Assembly (NCBI RefSeq): GCF_050859025.1
Contig: NZ_CP138200.1
Location: 4,526,001-4,590,000, forward strand
Source: Wukongibacter sp050859025
Lineage (GTDB): Bacteria; Bacillota; Clostridia; Peptostreptococcales; Caminicellaceae
DNA length: 64,000 bases
Direction of reading: 5' to 3'
Shown piece by piece: positions 7,059-16,234 of the stretch. A program made the translations under genes and the position numbers. The notes below the pieces were generated by a model. It made no database searches and was not told the origin of the DNA. It worked only from the letters and a program-made list of their open reading frames with translations. How positions within the stretch are numbered: position 1 is the stretch's first letter; the number at the start of each line of letters is the position of its first letter.

Positions 7059-8321
7059 CTATTTTACTTTTATTAAACTGCCATCCTTTATTTTATCATT
7101 AAATGTAGTAATTACTTTATCTCCTTTCTTAATTCCCTTTACTATTTCATAGTATTTTCCATTTGTATATCCTATAGCTACTTCTGATTTCTTTGCCCTA
7201 TCTTTATCAACTACATATATAAAACGCACTCCGCCTTTATTAATTACTGAATCCTTAGGTACTGCAAGACCCCTTCTCTGATCTCCCACTATTAATTCTA
7301 CCGTAGCAAACATGCCGCCCTTTAGAATATCATCTATATTATTTACTATAACCTTTACCTTATATGTTTTACTTTGTTCATCCAATATAGGGCTTACACT
7401 AACAACTCTACCTTCAATAGCTTCATTTAGCACTCCTACCTTTACAAATGCTTTTTGTCCTTTTTTAACCTTGATAACGTCTCCTTCTGATACTCCTGTT
7501 TCTATATACATTTCATTACTATTAACTATTGTAAAAAGCTCTGTTCCCTGAACTACGCTTTCGCCTATTGATATATATTTGTCTGCTACTATTCCTGAAA
7601 TTGAAGCTGTTATATCCGTCGACTCTAAATCCTCCTTTGCAAGCTTAAAATAGGCAATATTCGATAATTTTTCAATTTCTTCTGATTTTACATTATACTG
7701 ATAATCTCTTTTTGTATGTTCTAGATATCTTTTTGCATATTCTAAACTTTCCTCAACAATCTTATAATCCTGATCTATCTTTTCTATATCTGAATCTGAT
7801 ATAATCCTTTCATTATGAAGCTGTTTCTTACGCTCATAGTCTTTTTTTGTTGTTTCATAATTTATAAGGGCAGTTCTATATTCTTTCTCAGCAGTTTCTA
7901 TAGATTTATCCTTCAATCCATCGGAAAAATCCTTAAGCTTATTTAAATCAATATTAGATCTCTTTACTTCAATATCTGCCTGCTCATATTTAATTTTATA
8001 AATTGTATCATCAATTTTAGATAGTTTATCATCTTTATTTACCTTACTGCCTATATCAATAAATATATTCTTAACTTCTCCACTGACCTTACTCTTTATT
8101 GTAACCTTATCCTTCGGCTCTAAAATTCCAGATAGGGTAAGCTTTTCTTGAAAATCTTTAACCGCTACTTCTTCGGCCTCAATGTACATAGCATCCTCTC
8201 TACTTACTTCCTCAATAGTCCCTATTTCTTTTTTTTCATTATCTACAGGCTTCTCACTCTGTTTTGCACATCCAGTAAATACTAAGCTAATCAATAGTAA
8301 GGGTATTAGTATTTTCTTCAA
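7059..8321 (-). CDS. RND efflux periplasmic-adaptor-type lipoprotein (HlyD/MFP family)
   Basis: This membrane-fusion protein partners the adjacent RND pump. I choose the TTG at 8321 (420 residues), because AGGAG lies about 8 bp upstream and the product then begins as a clean lipoprotein signal MKKILIPLLLISLVFTGC; a GTG at 8330 is the alternative. After the lipobox Cys come a barrel-sandwich segment (GILEPKDKVTIKSKVSGEV), a long coiled coil (about 105-215), the return lipoyl half (DITASISGIVADKYISIGE) and beta-barrel/MP domains. The gene overlaps the end of the pump gene by about 35 bp, so translation is probably coupled. In a single-membrane organism the adaptor would sit on the outer face of the cytoplasmic membrane. 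Substrate unknown. Confidence 0.88.
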   Translation of the reverse strand: MKKILIPLLLISLVFTGCAKQSEKPVDNEKKEIGTIEEVSREDAMYIEAEEVAVKDFQEKLTLSGILEPKDKVTIKSKVSGEVKNIFIDIGSKVNKDDKLSKIDDTIYKIKYEQADIEVKRSNIDLNKLKDFSDGLKDKSIETAEKEYRTALINYETTKKDYERKKQLHNERIISDSDIEKIDQDYKIVEESLEYAKRYLEHTKRDYQYNVKSEEIEKLSNIAYFKLAKEDLESTDITASISGIVADKYISIGESVVQGTELFTIVNSNEMYIETGVSEGDVIKVKKGQKAFVKVGVLNEAIEGRVVSVSPILDEQSKTYKVKVIVNNIDDILKGGMFATVELIVGDQRRGLAVPKDSVINKGGVRFIYVVDKDRAKKSEVAIGYTNGKYYEIVKGIKKGDKVITTFNDKIKDGSLIKVK

Positions 8322-11300
8322 TTCCACCACTCCTTCTAAGTTTTCTCTTTACAATTACCTTAAGACTTTCTACAAAGGAATATAGTATTGGAACTATAAC
8401 TAGTGTTAGCATTGTAGCAAAGCTTAATCCAAATATTATTGCATAACCCATAGGCGCATAGAACTCCTGTTTTAAAGTTAAAGGCAGTATGCCTCCTACA
8501 GTTGTTATTGTTGTGGCCATAACAGGTATAAATCTTGTCATACCTGTTTCTCTAATAGCCTCATTAACTTCATAACCGTTTTTTCTTAAATAATTTATAT
8601 AATCAACTAGTACAATGGCGTCATTTACAGCTATTCCAACTAGGGATACAATACCTATAAATGCAACCAATCCTAAATAACTTCTAACAATTGTTAATCC
8701 GAAAAACACTCCTATTACAGCCATTGGTACGGAAAATAGTATAACAAGTGGTTGAGACAATGAATCAAATTGTACCGACAGCACCAGATATACCAATATC
8801 ATGGCTATAACCATGTTTCTCAACATATTTATGAAGTATTCATTTACTTCCTGTTGTTCTCTATCAAAGCCTACTGAATAACCTTCTGGAAGGCTATATT
8901 CATTTACTCTTTCCATAAATTTATTAGTTACTACCATTTTTTCTTCTTGATTTTTAAGATTTGCCCCTACCTTAGCATATCTCTTCTCACTGTGATGGAA
9001 TATTGCTGAATAGCCTTCTATCTCCTCCACTGAAGCTACCTGAGAAAAGGGGATATGTTGACCAAATTGAGAATAGAAATAAATGTTGTTAAAATCTTCT
9101 CTTGAGTTAAGCTTTTCTTTAGACGTTCTTATTATTACGTCTATCTCATCTTGGTCACTTCTATAGGTAGTTGATTCTAAGCCATGAACTGCATTTCTTA
9201 GACCAATAGATATGCTTCTATTATCCAAGCCTAAAGCCGCGGCTCTCTCTTTATCAACTCTAACCTGTAATTCTGGCAGTCCATTTTCAAAGTTGTTTCC
9301 TTCTTCAATAGTTCCGTCTATATTCCCTAATATTTCAGTAAAATCCTTAGCTATTTCCTTAAGAGTATCTATATTTTCTCCATAGATCATTAATTCCACA
9401 TCTTTATTCCCAAAGTTGATTCCGTTTTTTTCTTCTCCTATAGCTATAACAGCCCCTGGTATCTCTATGACTTTACCTCTACAGTCGTCTGCTATTTCCA
9501 TACTGGTTCTATCTCTATCTTCAGTATCAACGAGATTGACGGTTATTTGTGATCTATCTGAACTTCTAATATTTGTTGTAAAACTCTTTATTTCTGGGTA
9601 TTCAAAGAGTATCTTTTCTACTTCCGAGGTAATACGTGAAGTGGTTTCTATGTCTGTACCTATAGGTGTTTCTATATTTACTCTAAATTCATCGGCGTCT
9701 AAAGCTCCAAATACAGTCACCTTTAATATTCCTAATAAGGGTAATGCTATACTCATTACAAATAAGATAAATACCACGGCTAATACTATAAGTTTCTTCT
9801 TTGTACTCGTTACTATAGAATAAAGAATATCCCCGTATTTCTTAATAAGTGGATTGTCTAAGGGATTCTCCTTTCCCTTTACCACTTTATAAGCTATCGA
9901 AGCAGTAAAAATTATAGAGAAAATCCATGCTATAGGGTTTGCATTGATAATCGCCTCATTTTTATCTTTAAATGCCATCATTGAAAGTATGAATACACCA
10001 ACAATTGACAATACCTTAGAGACCAATTCAAGTTTAGGATGTGACTTTTTATTCTTTTTGACATGATCCTTTAAATATACTGAGCTTAAAGCTGGAGTAA
10101 TTGTAATAGCAATGAAAAATGATGAACCTAAAGCAAGCATTACAGTTATAGGTATCCACTTCATCCAGTATCCGTAAAGGCCAGGGGTAATTGCCATAGG
10201 TAAAAATGCTGCCAGAGTTGTTAAAGTCGCTGCCAATACAGCAGGAGCAACTTGGTTTGTAGCAGCCTTAGCAGCATCCTTAGAATTTATTCCCTTCATT
10301 CTAAGTCTATCGATGTTTTCCATAACTACAATCCCATTATCTACCAACATACCAATTGCTAAAACCATAGCAAATAGAGTCATTGTATTTATTGAAGCTC
10401 CAACATTCTTTGAAAAGCCGACTGCAATTAATAATGCTAAGGGGATAACTGTAGATACTACTAAGGACTCTGATAGTCCTATAAAAATAAATAGTACAAC
10501 TATAACTAAAAATAAACCAGATTTAGAATTATCAATTACATCTCCTAGATTTTCATTTATATACTTTGATAAATCCATAGTAATATCACTTGTCACTTCT
10601 TTGGGGTATATTGTACCCCTTCCTTCTTTTAATATCTTTCTAATCTCTTCACTTATCTTAGTTGTATCAGTACCTTTTTTTCTCTTTACAACAAGGGTTA
10701 CTGCTTTTTTTACAGAAGGATTTTCGGTGCCTAGTCCCACTGACATTCGAGAATCCGTCTCAACTTCTTTATAGCCATCAACTACTATCGCAATATCCTT
10801 TAGGTATATGGGACTACTTCCTATATATGAAACAACCACATTTTCAATATCTTCTATTGTCTCGAATTTTCCAATTGCTCTAATATTGTACTTTTTATTT
10901 TCAAGGAATATATTTCCCCCGGGCATGTTTAGATTAGATGTCTTAATCGCAGTGCTTATTTGATCTAAAGACATATTATATACAGCCAGCTTCTGAGGAT
11001 CTACTATTACTTTTATCTCTCTTTCAAGTCCACCATACACCTCTACTTCCGAAACATCACTTATTTTATTTATCTCATCCTTTAGTTTATCTGCAGCATT
11101 CTTTAGGGTGGCAAAATCATCTAATCCTGTCAAGTTTAATATAAGCACATATTTATTTCCTACCTCTGCCTCGTCAACGTAAGGATCGGTGGCATCCTCA
11201 GGAAGCTCAGACTTTATATCAGCTACCTTCTCCCTTACCTCATCTTCCTTTTTGTCCATATCGACATCTAGTTCAAAGCTTATCTCTATTTGTGAATATC

Positions 11301-11622
11301 CTAGGGATGAGGTTGATTTTAAGCTCTTTATACCCTCAATCTCACTTATCTTGCTCTCCAGCTTCTCAGTAATTAGTGTTTCAACCTCCTCTGGTGATGC
11401 TCCTGTATATGAAGTTGAAACATATATATATGGAAGTCTTATTTCTGGATTTATCTCCTTGGGCATTTGTAAATATGAAGAAATACCCCAAACTATAATT
11501 GCTATAATAATTAGAAATATTATCCTCGGCCTATCTATAAAAATAGAAGCCCATTTTCCTAGGAGATTTTTCTTATCATGTAATTCAGGTATATAATCGG
11601 GTCTTTGCTCATTGCTATTCAT
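8287..11622 (-). CDS. RND multidrug efflux pump (HAE1/AcrB-like), with extra internal membrane segments
   Basis: This 1111-residue proton-driven pump has the duplicated RND layout: TM1 near residues 33-50, a large extracytoplasmic loop, a TM2-6 block with GMLVDNGIVVMENIDRL (protonation-relay Asp), a second loop and a TM8-12 block (GIAVNDAIVLVDYINYL). It is about 80 residues longer than the AcrB family. The excess lies at about 530-600, where the mid-molecule linker contains two additional hydrophobic stretches (VLSIVGVFILSMMAF, IAWIFSIIFTASIAY). The ATG follows AAAGGAGAG. It is the first gene of the pump-adaptor operon. No outer-membrane channel gene is present, as expected for a Gram-positive. 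Substrates cannot be inferred. Confidence 0.9.
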   Translation of the reverse strand: MNSNEQRPDYIPELHDKKNLLGKWASIFIDRPRIIFLIIIAIIVWGISSYLQMPKEINPEIRLPYIYVSTSYTGASPEEVETLITEKLESKISEIEGIKSLKSTSSLGYSQIEISFELDVDMDKKEDEVREKVADIKSELPEDATDPYVDEAEVGNKYVLILNLTGLDDFATLKNAADKLKDEINKISDVSEVEVYGGLEREIKVIVDPQKLAVYNMSLDQISTAIKTSNLNMPGGNIFLENKKYNIRAIGKFETIEDIENVVVSYIGSSPIYLKDIAIVVDGYKEVETDSRMSVGLGTENPSVKKAVTLVVKRKKGTDTTKISEEIRKILKEGRGTIYPKEVTSDITMDLSKYINENLGDVIDNSKSGLFLVIVVLFIFIGLSESLVVSTVIPLALLIAVGFSKNVGASINTMTLFAMVLAIGMLVDNGIVVMENIDRLRMKGINSKDAAKAATNQVAPAVLAATLTTLAAFLPMAITPGLYGYWMKWIPITVMLALGSSFFIAITITPALSSVYLKDHVKKNKKSHPKLELVSKVLSIVGVFILSMMAFKDKNEAIINANPIAWIFSIIFTASIAYKVVKGKENPLDNPLIKKYGDILYSIVTSTKKKLIVLAVVFILFVMSIALPLLGILKVTVFGALDADEFRVNIETPIGTDIETTSRITSEVEKILFEYPEIKSFTTNIRSSDRSQITVNLVDTEDRDRTSMEIADDCRGKVIEIPGAVIAIGEEKNGINFGNKDVELMIYGENIDTLKEIAKDFTEILGNIDGTIEEGNNFENGLPELQVRVDKERAAALGLDNRSISIGLRNAVHGLESTTYRSDQDEIDVIIRTSKEKLNSREDFNNIYFYSQFGQHIPFSQVASVEEIEGYSAIFHHSEKRYAKVGANLKNQEEKMVVTNKFMERVNEYSLPEGYSVGFDREQQEVNEYFINMLRNMVIAMILVYLVLSVQFDSLSQPLVILFSVPMAVIGVFFGLTIVRSYLGLVAFIGIVSLVGIAVNDAIVLVDYINYLRKNGYEVNEAIRETGMTRFIPVMATTITTVGGILPLTLKQEFYAPMGYAIIFGLSFATMLTLVIVPILYSFVESLKVIVKRKLRRSGGIEENTNTLTID

Positions 11623-11725
11623 ATTTTCTCTCCTTTCCTTATATCTAGCGATATTATTTTAGACGACGATTCTTTAAGAATCCCTTCAAAATATTTTATA
11701 TATTAAACTATATAATAATATAAGT

Positions 11726-11744
11726 TACCTTGTTTTGCATAGTA
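11726..11744. promoter_or_regulatory. Candidate operator upstream of the RND operon (degenerate copy)
   Basis: TACCTTGTTTTGCATAGTA lies about 100 bp upstream of the pump start. It matches the perfect inverted repeat at 12068-12086 except for two positions in the right arm. Two copies in one long intergenic region suggest a regulator site, but no regulator gene adjoins and the binder is unknown. Confidence 0.4.
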
Positions 11745-12067
11745 GTTTCTTAGATGATATTCCTATTTAGTAAAACCCCTCACTTTTATCTTATAAAATT
11801 TTTCACTTTTCCCCAATTAGTAAATGACTTTAGTCATATCTTATTCAATATTTAATTTTTCCATATTATACTATTACTCAATTCCAAAATAATTTTATCA
11901 TCTTTTTGTGAAATATTTCATAAAAAACATCATTTCTAATTAACTTTTAATCTTAAATTAACATTTGTTGATATATACAATGCCATGCTTCTGTTTTAAG
12001 CTAATTTTTAAATAGCTTAACTATTATTTGGATAATATTCCCTATGTAATTGCATTATAGCAAAAGC

Positions 12068-12086
12068 TACCTTGTTTTGCAAGGTA
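12068..12086. promoter_or_regulatory. Inverted repeat TACCTTG-N5-CAAGGTA
   Basis: This is a perfect 7-bp inverted repeat, TACCTTGTTTTGCAAGGTA, in the 960-bp non-coding stretch 11623-12585. The rest of that stretch is AT-rich, holds a second copy (11726-11744), a GATTCTTTAAGAATC palindrome near 11668 and a family A repeat, and shows no convincing ORF. A PadR- or TetR-type operator is plausible but unproven. Confidence 0.45.
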
Positions 12087-12264
12087 CTAATTTAAATTTT
12101 GTTCTATTGGATTTAATTATAGCTTAATGTATACATTTTTAAGATTTAACAAATTGCAAATATAAATGTTATTCATCTATATATATGATTTTAAATATAT
12201 TAAAGCAAATTAATTTTTGTATTTTTGTTTATAATATTAATGATGAATAATTACAAAATCTAGA

Positions 12265-12368
12265 TATAGGGATTCAAGTAGAGACTTTAATTTATACATG
12301 TTTAAAACTCCCAGAAACACTGAGTATTTGTACAGGTATAAATTAAGTTCTACTATTTGAACCCTATA
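12265..12368. repeat. Dispersed palindromic repeat, family A (copy 2)
   Basis: The outer arms are TATAGGGATTCAAGTAGA and TTCTACTATTTGAACCCTATA, and the inner arms are AATTTATACATG and CAGGTATAAATT. The unit is 104 bp with a central insert not found in copy 1. It is upstream of the second flavodiiron gene. Confidence 0.75.
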
Positions 12369-12585
12369 TATATAAACAACCTCTATTTCTTACAAAAATA
12401 TATTTGATAAATATATGGACATATAGTAAATTATAATTGTAGAAATGAATTATATCCTTTACTTATTTTGTTAAAAAAATGTTTTACTCTCTTTAAGTGG
12501 GGTATAATTTCTATAGTAAAATTAATATCAGCTTTTAATTCAGATGACTAATCTGTGTTTAAATATTTTAGGAGGTGCTATATTA

Positions 12586-13767
12586 ATGAATTCTTTTAAT
12601 ATAAAAGGAAATGTATATTGGACAGGAGTTTTAGATCCAGGTTTAGAAGTCTTTGATATTATAATGAAGACCGAATTTGGTTCTACATACAACTCATATT
12701 TTATTGACGATGAGAAAAAGGTATTAATTGACACTGTAAAGCCTAACTTCAAAGATGAATTTATTGACAAGCTGGGAAATTTAGTTGACATTAAAAATTT
12801 GGATTACGTAATAGTTAATCATACGGAGCCAGACCATTCAGGAAGCTTAAAATATATACTTGAAATTAACCCAGATATAGTTATTTATTGTACAAAGGCC
12901 GCTAGTATTTTCCTAAGGGAACAAATAAATGGTGAATTTAATTGTCACGTAATAACAGATGGAGAAACCCTGGATATCGGAAGCAAAACATTGAAATTTA
13001 TCACAGCTCCATTCCTACACTGGTCAGATACAATGTTTGTATATGATGAAGCTGAAAAAATACTCTTCACATGTGATGCCTTCGGCTCTCATTATAGCTC
13101 AGTTGACCCTAATGAGGTTCACAAGGACGATTATAAAAAGGCCTTTAAACATTATTATGAATGTATTGTAGAGCCCTTTGCACAGCATGTACTAAATGCT
13201 ATAAATAAAGTTAAGGACCTAGAAATAGACACAATACTTACATCACACGGTCCTATACTTTCAGAAGATCTTAACTATAATATTGAAAAATACTTCGAAT
13301 GGTCTACTCATGCTGTAGAGAACAGAAATCAAAAGCAAGTAGCTATCTTATATTTATCAGCCTATAAAAACACTATGTTAATGGCTGAAAAAATTAAAGA
13401 AGGTTTAGAATCAGAGGATGTCGATGTAGTGTATTTAGATGTTGAAAATGAAGATATATCTAAAGTTCACATGATGATTAATAATTCTAAGGGATTGATT
13501 ATCGGATCACCTACTATTAACAAGACTATGGTCAAGCCTATGTGGGATGTTCTTTCAGTAATAGATCCAATGGCAAACATGGGTAAGGTTGCAGGAGTAT
13601 TTGGCTCCTACGGTTGGAGCGGTGAAGGTATAAAGATGGCTCATACTTTGTTAAAACAAATGAGCTTTAAAGTACCATCTGAACCACTCCAAAAGAAATT
13701 CTTCCCATCCGAAGAAACTTTAAAGCAGTGTTTCGAATTTGGTAAAGAGTTTGCAAAGCTTATATAA
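12586..13767 (+). CDS. Flavodiiron protein, second copy
   Basis: This is a second cytoplasmic flavodiiron O2/NO reductase. I take the ATG at 12586 (393 residues, from MNSFNIKGNVYWTG) because TTTAGGAGGTG lies immediately upstream; an in-frame ATG at 12544 lacks this. Di-iron ligands are complete: HTEPDHSG, His in APFLHWSD, Asp in LFTCDAFGSH, His in TSHGPIL. The flavodoxin domain starts with LYLSAYKNTMLMAEKI. It differs substantially from the copy at 645-1874 (for instance Trp in LHWSD versus Thr-Glu in LHTEET), so the two may differ in preference for O2 or NO. TATAAT at 12503-12508 is a plausible -10 box. No FNR/CRP-like site was seen, unlike the first copy. Confidence 0.93.
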   Translation: MNSFNIKGNVYWTGVLDPGLEVFDIIMKTEFGSTYNSYFIDDEKKVLIDTVKPNFKDEFIDKLGNLVDIKNLDYVIVNHTEPDHSGSLKYILEINPDIVIYCTKAASIFLREQINGEFNCHVITDGETLDIGSKTLKFITAPFLHWSDTMFVYDEAEKILFTCDAFGSHYSSVDPNEVHKDDYKKAFKHYYECIVEPFAQHVLNAINKVKDLEIDTILTSHGPILSEDLNYNIEKYFEWSTHAVENRNQKQVAILYLSAYKNTMLMAEKIKEGLESEDVDVVYLDVENEDISKVHMMINNSKGLIIGSPTINKTMVKPMWDVLSVIDPMANMGKVAGVFGSYGWSGEGIKMAHTLLKQMSFKVPSEPLQKKFFPSEETLKQCFEFGKEFAKLI

Positions 13768-13841
13768 CGAACTATGCTTTTAACTAAAAATATATTTAAA
13801 GGAGATAGCTTACAGAGTTGTCTCAGAGTTTCATAAACTAA

Positions 13842-13883
13842 GGTATTTTAGGATGACAAATTTCTATGTCATTCTGAAATACC
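13842..13883 (+). repeat. Family B hairpin after the second flavodiiron gene (copy 2)
   Basis: The stem GGTATTTTAGGATGACA pairs with TGTCATTCTGAAATACC. It shares the CAGAATGACA-like core with the copies at 2044, 28542 and 43630. It may end the flavodiiron transcript, although the following T-run is short. Confidence 0.55.
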
Positions 13884-13912
13884 CTCTTTAATTTCAAATA
13901 ATAGAGAGGATA

Positions 13913-14089
13913 ATGCCAAATAATGTAAAATATATTTCTACTGACAATATTCAAAGAGAGCTAATCAGACTTGGTGGTATATCTAAGGATAATAGGCTGA
14001 TTACAGCTGATGAATTCAACAAGACTTCTAGTTTAATATTTGATAATTTGAATATTACAAACCATAGAAGAGTTTCAACATCCAAATAA
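13913..14089 (+). CDS. Small hypothetical protein (58 aa)
   Basis: The ORF runs from an ATG behind AGAGAGGA to TAA and encodes MPNNVKYISTDNIQREL... ending in HRRVSTSK. It has no signal peptide, membrane segment or known motif that I recognise. A coding-like spread of charged and polar residues and a reasonable ribosome-binding site support translation. It lies about 145 bp after the second flavodiiron gene, just beyond a family B hairpin, and converges on the parvulin gene. Function unknown; it could be a chance ORF. Confidence 0.4.
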   Translation: MPNNVKYISTDNIQRELIRLGGISKDNRLITADEFNKTSSLIFDNLNITNHRRVSTSK

Positions 14090-14139
14090 ATAGAGCATAA
14101 TGAAAAGCTTGTTATCTCACATAATTTGATGGAAAAAAT

Positions 14140-14172
14140 AAAGCCTCTCAGAAAATAATTTCTGGAGACTTT
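14140..14172 (-). terminator. Intrinsic terminator of the parvulin gene
   Basis: The hairpin AAAGTCTCCAGAAA / TTTCTGAGAGGCTTT reads on the minus strand and is followed by TTTATTTTTT. It lies just after the stop at 14180. Confidence 0.7.
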
Positions 14173-14179
14173 GTTTTTA

Positions 14180-14929
14180 TTACTCGTTAATTTTTACATC
14201 ATATTTATTTTTTAACTCGGTAGTCTTAGCTATGTATAAGTTGTTTTGCTTTCTACCTAATAGGAAATTTTTGATTTGATCTTTAACTTCTTCAAATTTC
14301 TGAGAAGCCGATTCCTTCTTATCAACTAACTTGATAAGGTGATATCCAAATTGAGTCTTTACAGGCTCACTTACTTCTCCTTCTTTCATAGCAAATGCAG
14401 CATTTTCAAATTCTGGAACCATTTGTCCCCTTGTAAAGAATCCTAGGTCTCCGCCTCTTTGCTTAGAAGGACAAGTTGAATACTTTGCAGCAGCTTCTTC
14501 AAAATCTAGTCCGCCTTCGATTTCTTTTGCTACTTTATTAATCTCTTCTTCTTCTTTAACTAGGATATGGCTTGCTTGAATACTTTCAGGAGTTTTAAAG
14601 CTTTCTTGATTGTTATTGAAATATTCTTTTATTTCCTCATCAGTTACACTAACACCATTTAAAACCTTTTTTAGAGAATAGTTCTTAAGAATATTTACCT
14701 TATTTATTTCTAATTCTTTTAAAAATTCTTCTTCTTTATCATAGTTATTCTCTATAGCGTCTAAATAGAATAGTTCTTGATTAATTAACTCATCTAATAT
14801 CTGCTTTTTCCCTTGTTCAGAGTTAAAGTTCATATTACCTTGTGCAACAAAGTTTTGTAAAAGTACATTTACATCGTTTTCAGTTATTTCTTTTCCATTC
14901 ACTACTGCTAAAATCTTATTATCTTTCAT
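14180..14929 (-). CDS. Parvulin-type peptidyl-prolyl cis-trans isomerase (SurA/PrsA-like), apparently cytoplasmic
   Basis: This 249-residue protein has an N-terminal SurA/trigger-like helical segment (VVNGKEITENDVNVLLQNF) and a rotamase domain at about 115-205 with typical family motifs (QASHILVKEE, GGDLGFFTRGQMVPEFE, TQFGYHLIKL). It would catalyse proline isomerisation and assist folding. PrsA and SurA homologues are normally exported lipoproteins or periplasmic; this one begins MKDNKILAVVNGKE with no signal peptide or lipobox, so it is probably intracellular. ATG follows AGGAGAG. It is monocistronic with its own terminator. Confidence 0.9.
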   Translation of the reverse strand: MKDNKILAVVNGKEITENDVNVLLQNFVAQGNMNFNSEQGKKQILDELINQELFYLDAIENNYDKEEEFLKELEINKVNILKNYSLKKVLNGVSVTDEEIKEYFNNNQESFKTPESIQASHILVKEEEEINKVAKEIEGGLDFEEAAAKYSTCPSKQRGGDLGFFTRGQMVPEFENAAFAMKEGEVSEPVKTQFGYHLIKLVDKKESASQKFEEVKDQIKNFLLGRKQNNLYIAKTTELKNKYDVKINE

Positions 14930-15029
14930 TTATCTAAAACTCTCCTTTATATTTAGTCTATGCCTATAATAACAGATATCTTTTAATATGTCTAATTTTA
15001 TTAGATTTAATACATAGCGTTTGTACCTA

Positions 15030-16058
15030 CTAAAATACTTGTTTATAGATCCTAAGAAAGTTCTCACCTATAATCATTTTAATCTCATCTTCCCCATAGC
15101 CCCTTTCTATTAAGCCATTTATAAATATACCTAATTCCTGATGCCCCTTCATTACATCAAAAGCCTTACGAGGCATTCTTTTTATACTTTGAGGTGATGA
15201 ATTTTCAAAAAGTCTATCGCAAAAGTCAAATCCCAAGCCAACATGCTTTACTCCAACTATATTCACTATGTGATCTACATGATTTAATAAATAATCGATA
15301 TTCGCATTTTTATCACTATCAGCTACAAGGAGACTTGCAACATTCATACCTATAATGCCATTCTTTGATGCGATGGCCTTAATCTGTTCATCGGTTAAAT
15401 TTCTAGGAATGTTTGCTAAGAATCTCGTATTTGAATGGGATGCTATAATAGGATTTTTTGCTACTTCTATTACATCCCAAAAGCCTTCATCGTTTAGATG
15501 GCTTACATCAATAATCATTCCTAGTTTTTCAGCTTCTTCAACTAGTCTTATCCCAAAATCTGTCAGTCCACCTCTTGTTAATTCACGTCCTTTTTTAAAA
15601 CTACATCCATCAGCAGCAAAGTTTCTTCGACTCCATGTTAAGCCAAGAAATCTTACCCCTAATTCATAAAATACCCTCAAAAGGCTTAGATCATCATATA
15701 GAGGCTCTACCCCTTCGAAAGAAAGCATTATAGCTATTTTCTTTTCTGCTATAGCTCTTTCTACCTCATTGAAGTTTTTACAAAGCATTATCTTATCAGA
15801 TGACTCATCTATTTCGCTATACAAAGCACTAACTTGATTCATAGCCTTCCTTAAAGCCATCTCTGGTAAAAAAATATCGTCTATATATATTGATGAGACA
15901 ACTAAATTTACCCCTCCCTCTTTAAATTCAGGAAGGTACCTATTTTCTATTACCTTAGTTTCTCCCATTCTTCTTTTAAAATCCACATCATACAATAGAT
16001 CTAGATGAGCATCTATTATTATTGAGTCATTTTTAATCTTTTTTACCTTCTCATTCAT
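15030..16058 (-). CDS. Membrane-dipeptidase-like peptidase (M19 family)
   Basis: This 342-residue zinc enzyme of the renal dipeptidase/M19 family cleaves dipeptides, often with D-residues. The metal-binding HxD is at the N-terminus (IIDAHLDLLYD), the catalytic-site Glu in LSFEGVEPL, and further ligands in DVSHLNDEGF and IASHSNTRF. Length and motif order match the family. No signal peptide is present, so it is cytoplasmic. ATG follows GGGGAGA. It probably degrades peptide or peptidoglycan-derived dipeptides for amino-acid fermentation. Confidence 0.92.
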   Translation of the reverse strand: MNEKVKKIKNDSIIIDAHLDLLYDVDFKRRMGETKVIENRYLPEFKEGGVNLVVSSIYIDDIFLPEMALRKAMNQVSALYSEIDESSDKIMLCKNFNEVERAIAEKKIAIMLSFEGVEPLYDDLSLLRVFYELGVRFLGLTWSRRNFAADGCSFKKGRELTRGGLTDFGIRLVEEAEKLGMIIDVSHLNDEGFWDVIEVAKNPIIASHSNTRFLANIPRNLTDEQIKAIASKNGIIGMNVASLLVADSDKNANIDYLLNHVDHIVNIVGVKHVGLGFDFCDRLFENSSPQSIKRMPRKAFDVMKGHQELGIFINGLIERGYGEDEIKMIIGENFLRIYKQVF

Positions 16059-16102
16059 TATTATCTCCCCTTTCCCTCAAATAACTCTACTTACAGTATA
16101 AC

Positions 16103-16135
16103 AAAAAAGAAATAGCTATCCGCCATTTCTTTTTT
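16103..16135. terminator. Bidirectional hairpin between peptidase and hydrolase genes
   Basis: AAAAAAGAAATAGC and GCCATTTCTTTTTT form a stem with A- and T-tracts on both sides. It ends the beta-lactamase-fold gene region or shields the dipeptidase promoter. Confidence 0.55.
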
Positions 16136-16234
16136 GTATCTATTAATTTCTACTATAAAATACCTATTTCATAACGGTATCATTGTACCACTGTTTTTCA
16201 TAATAGAAAGCATCATTAACATGCAACCCCTATA

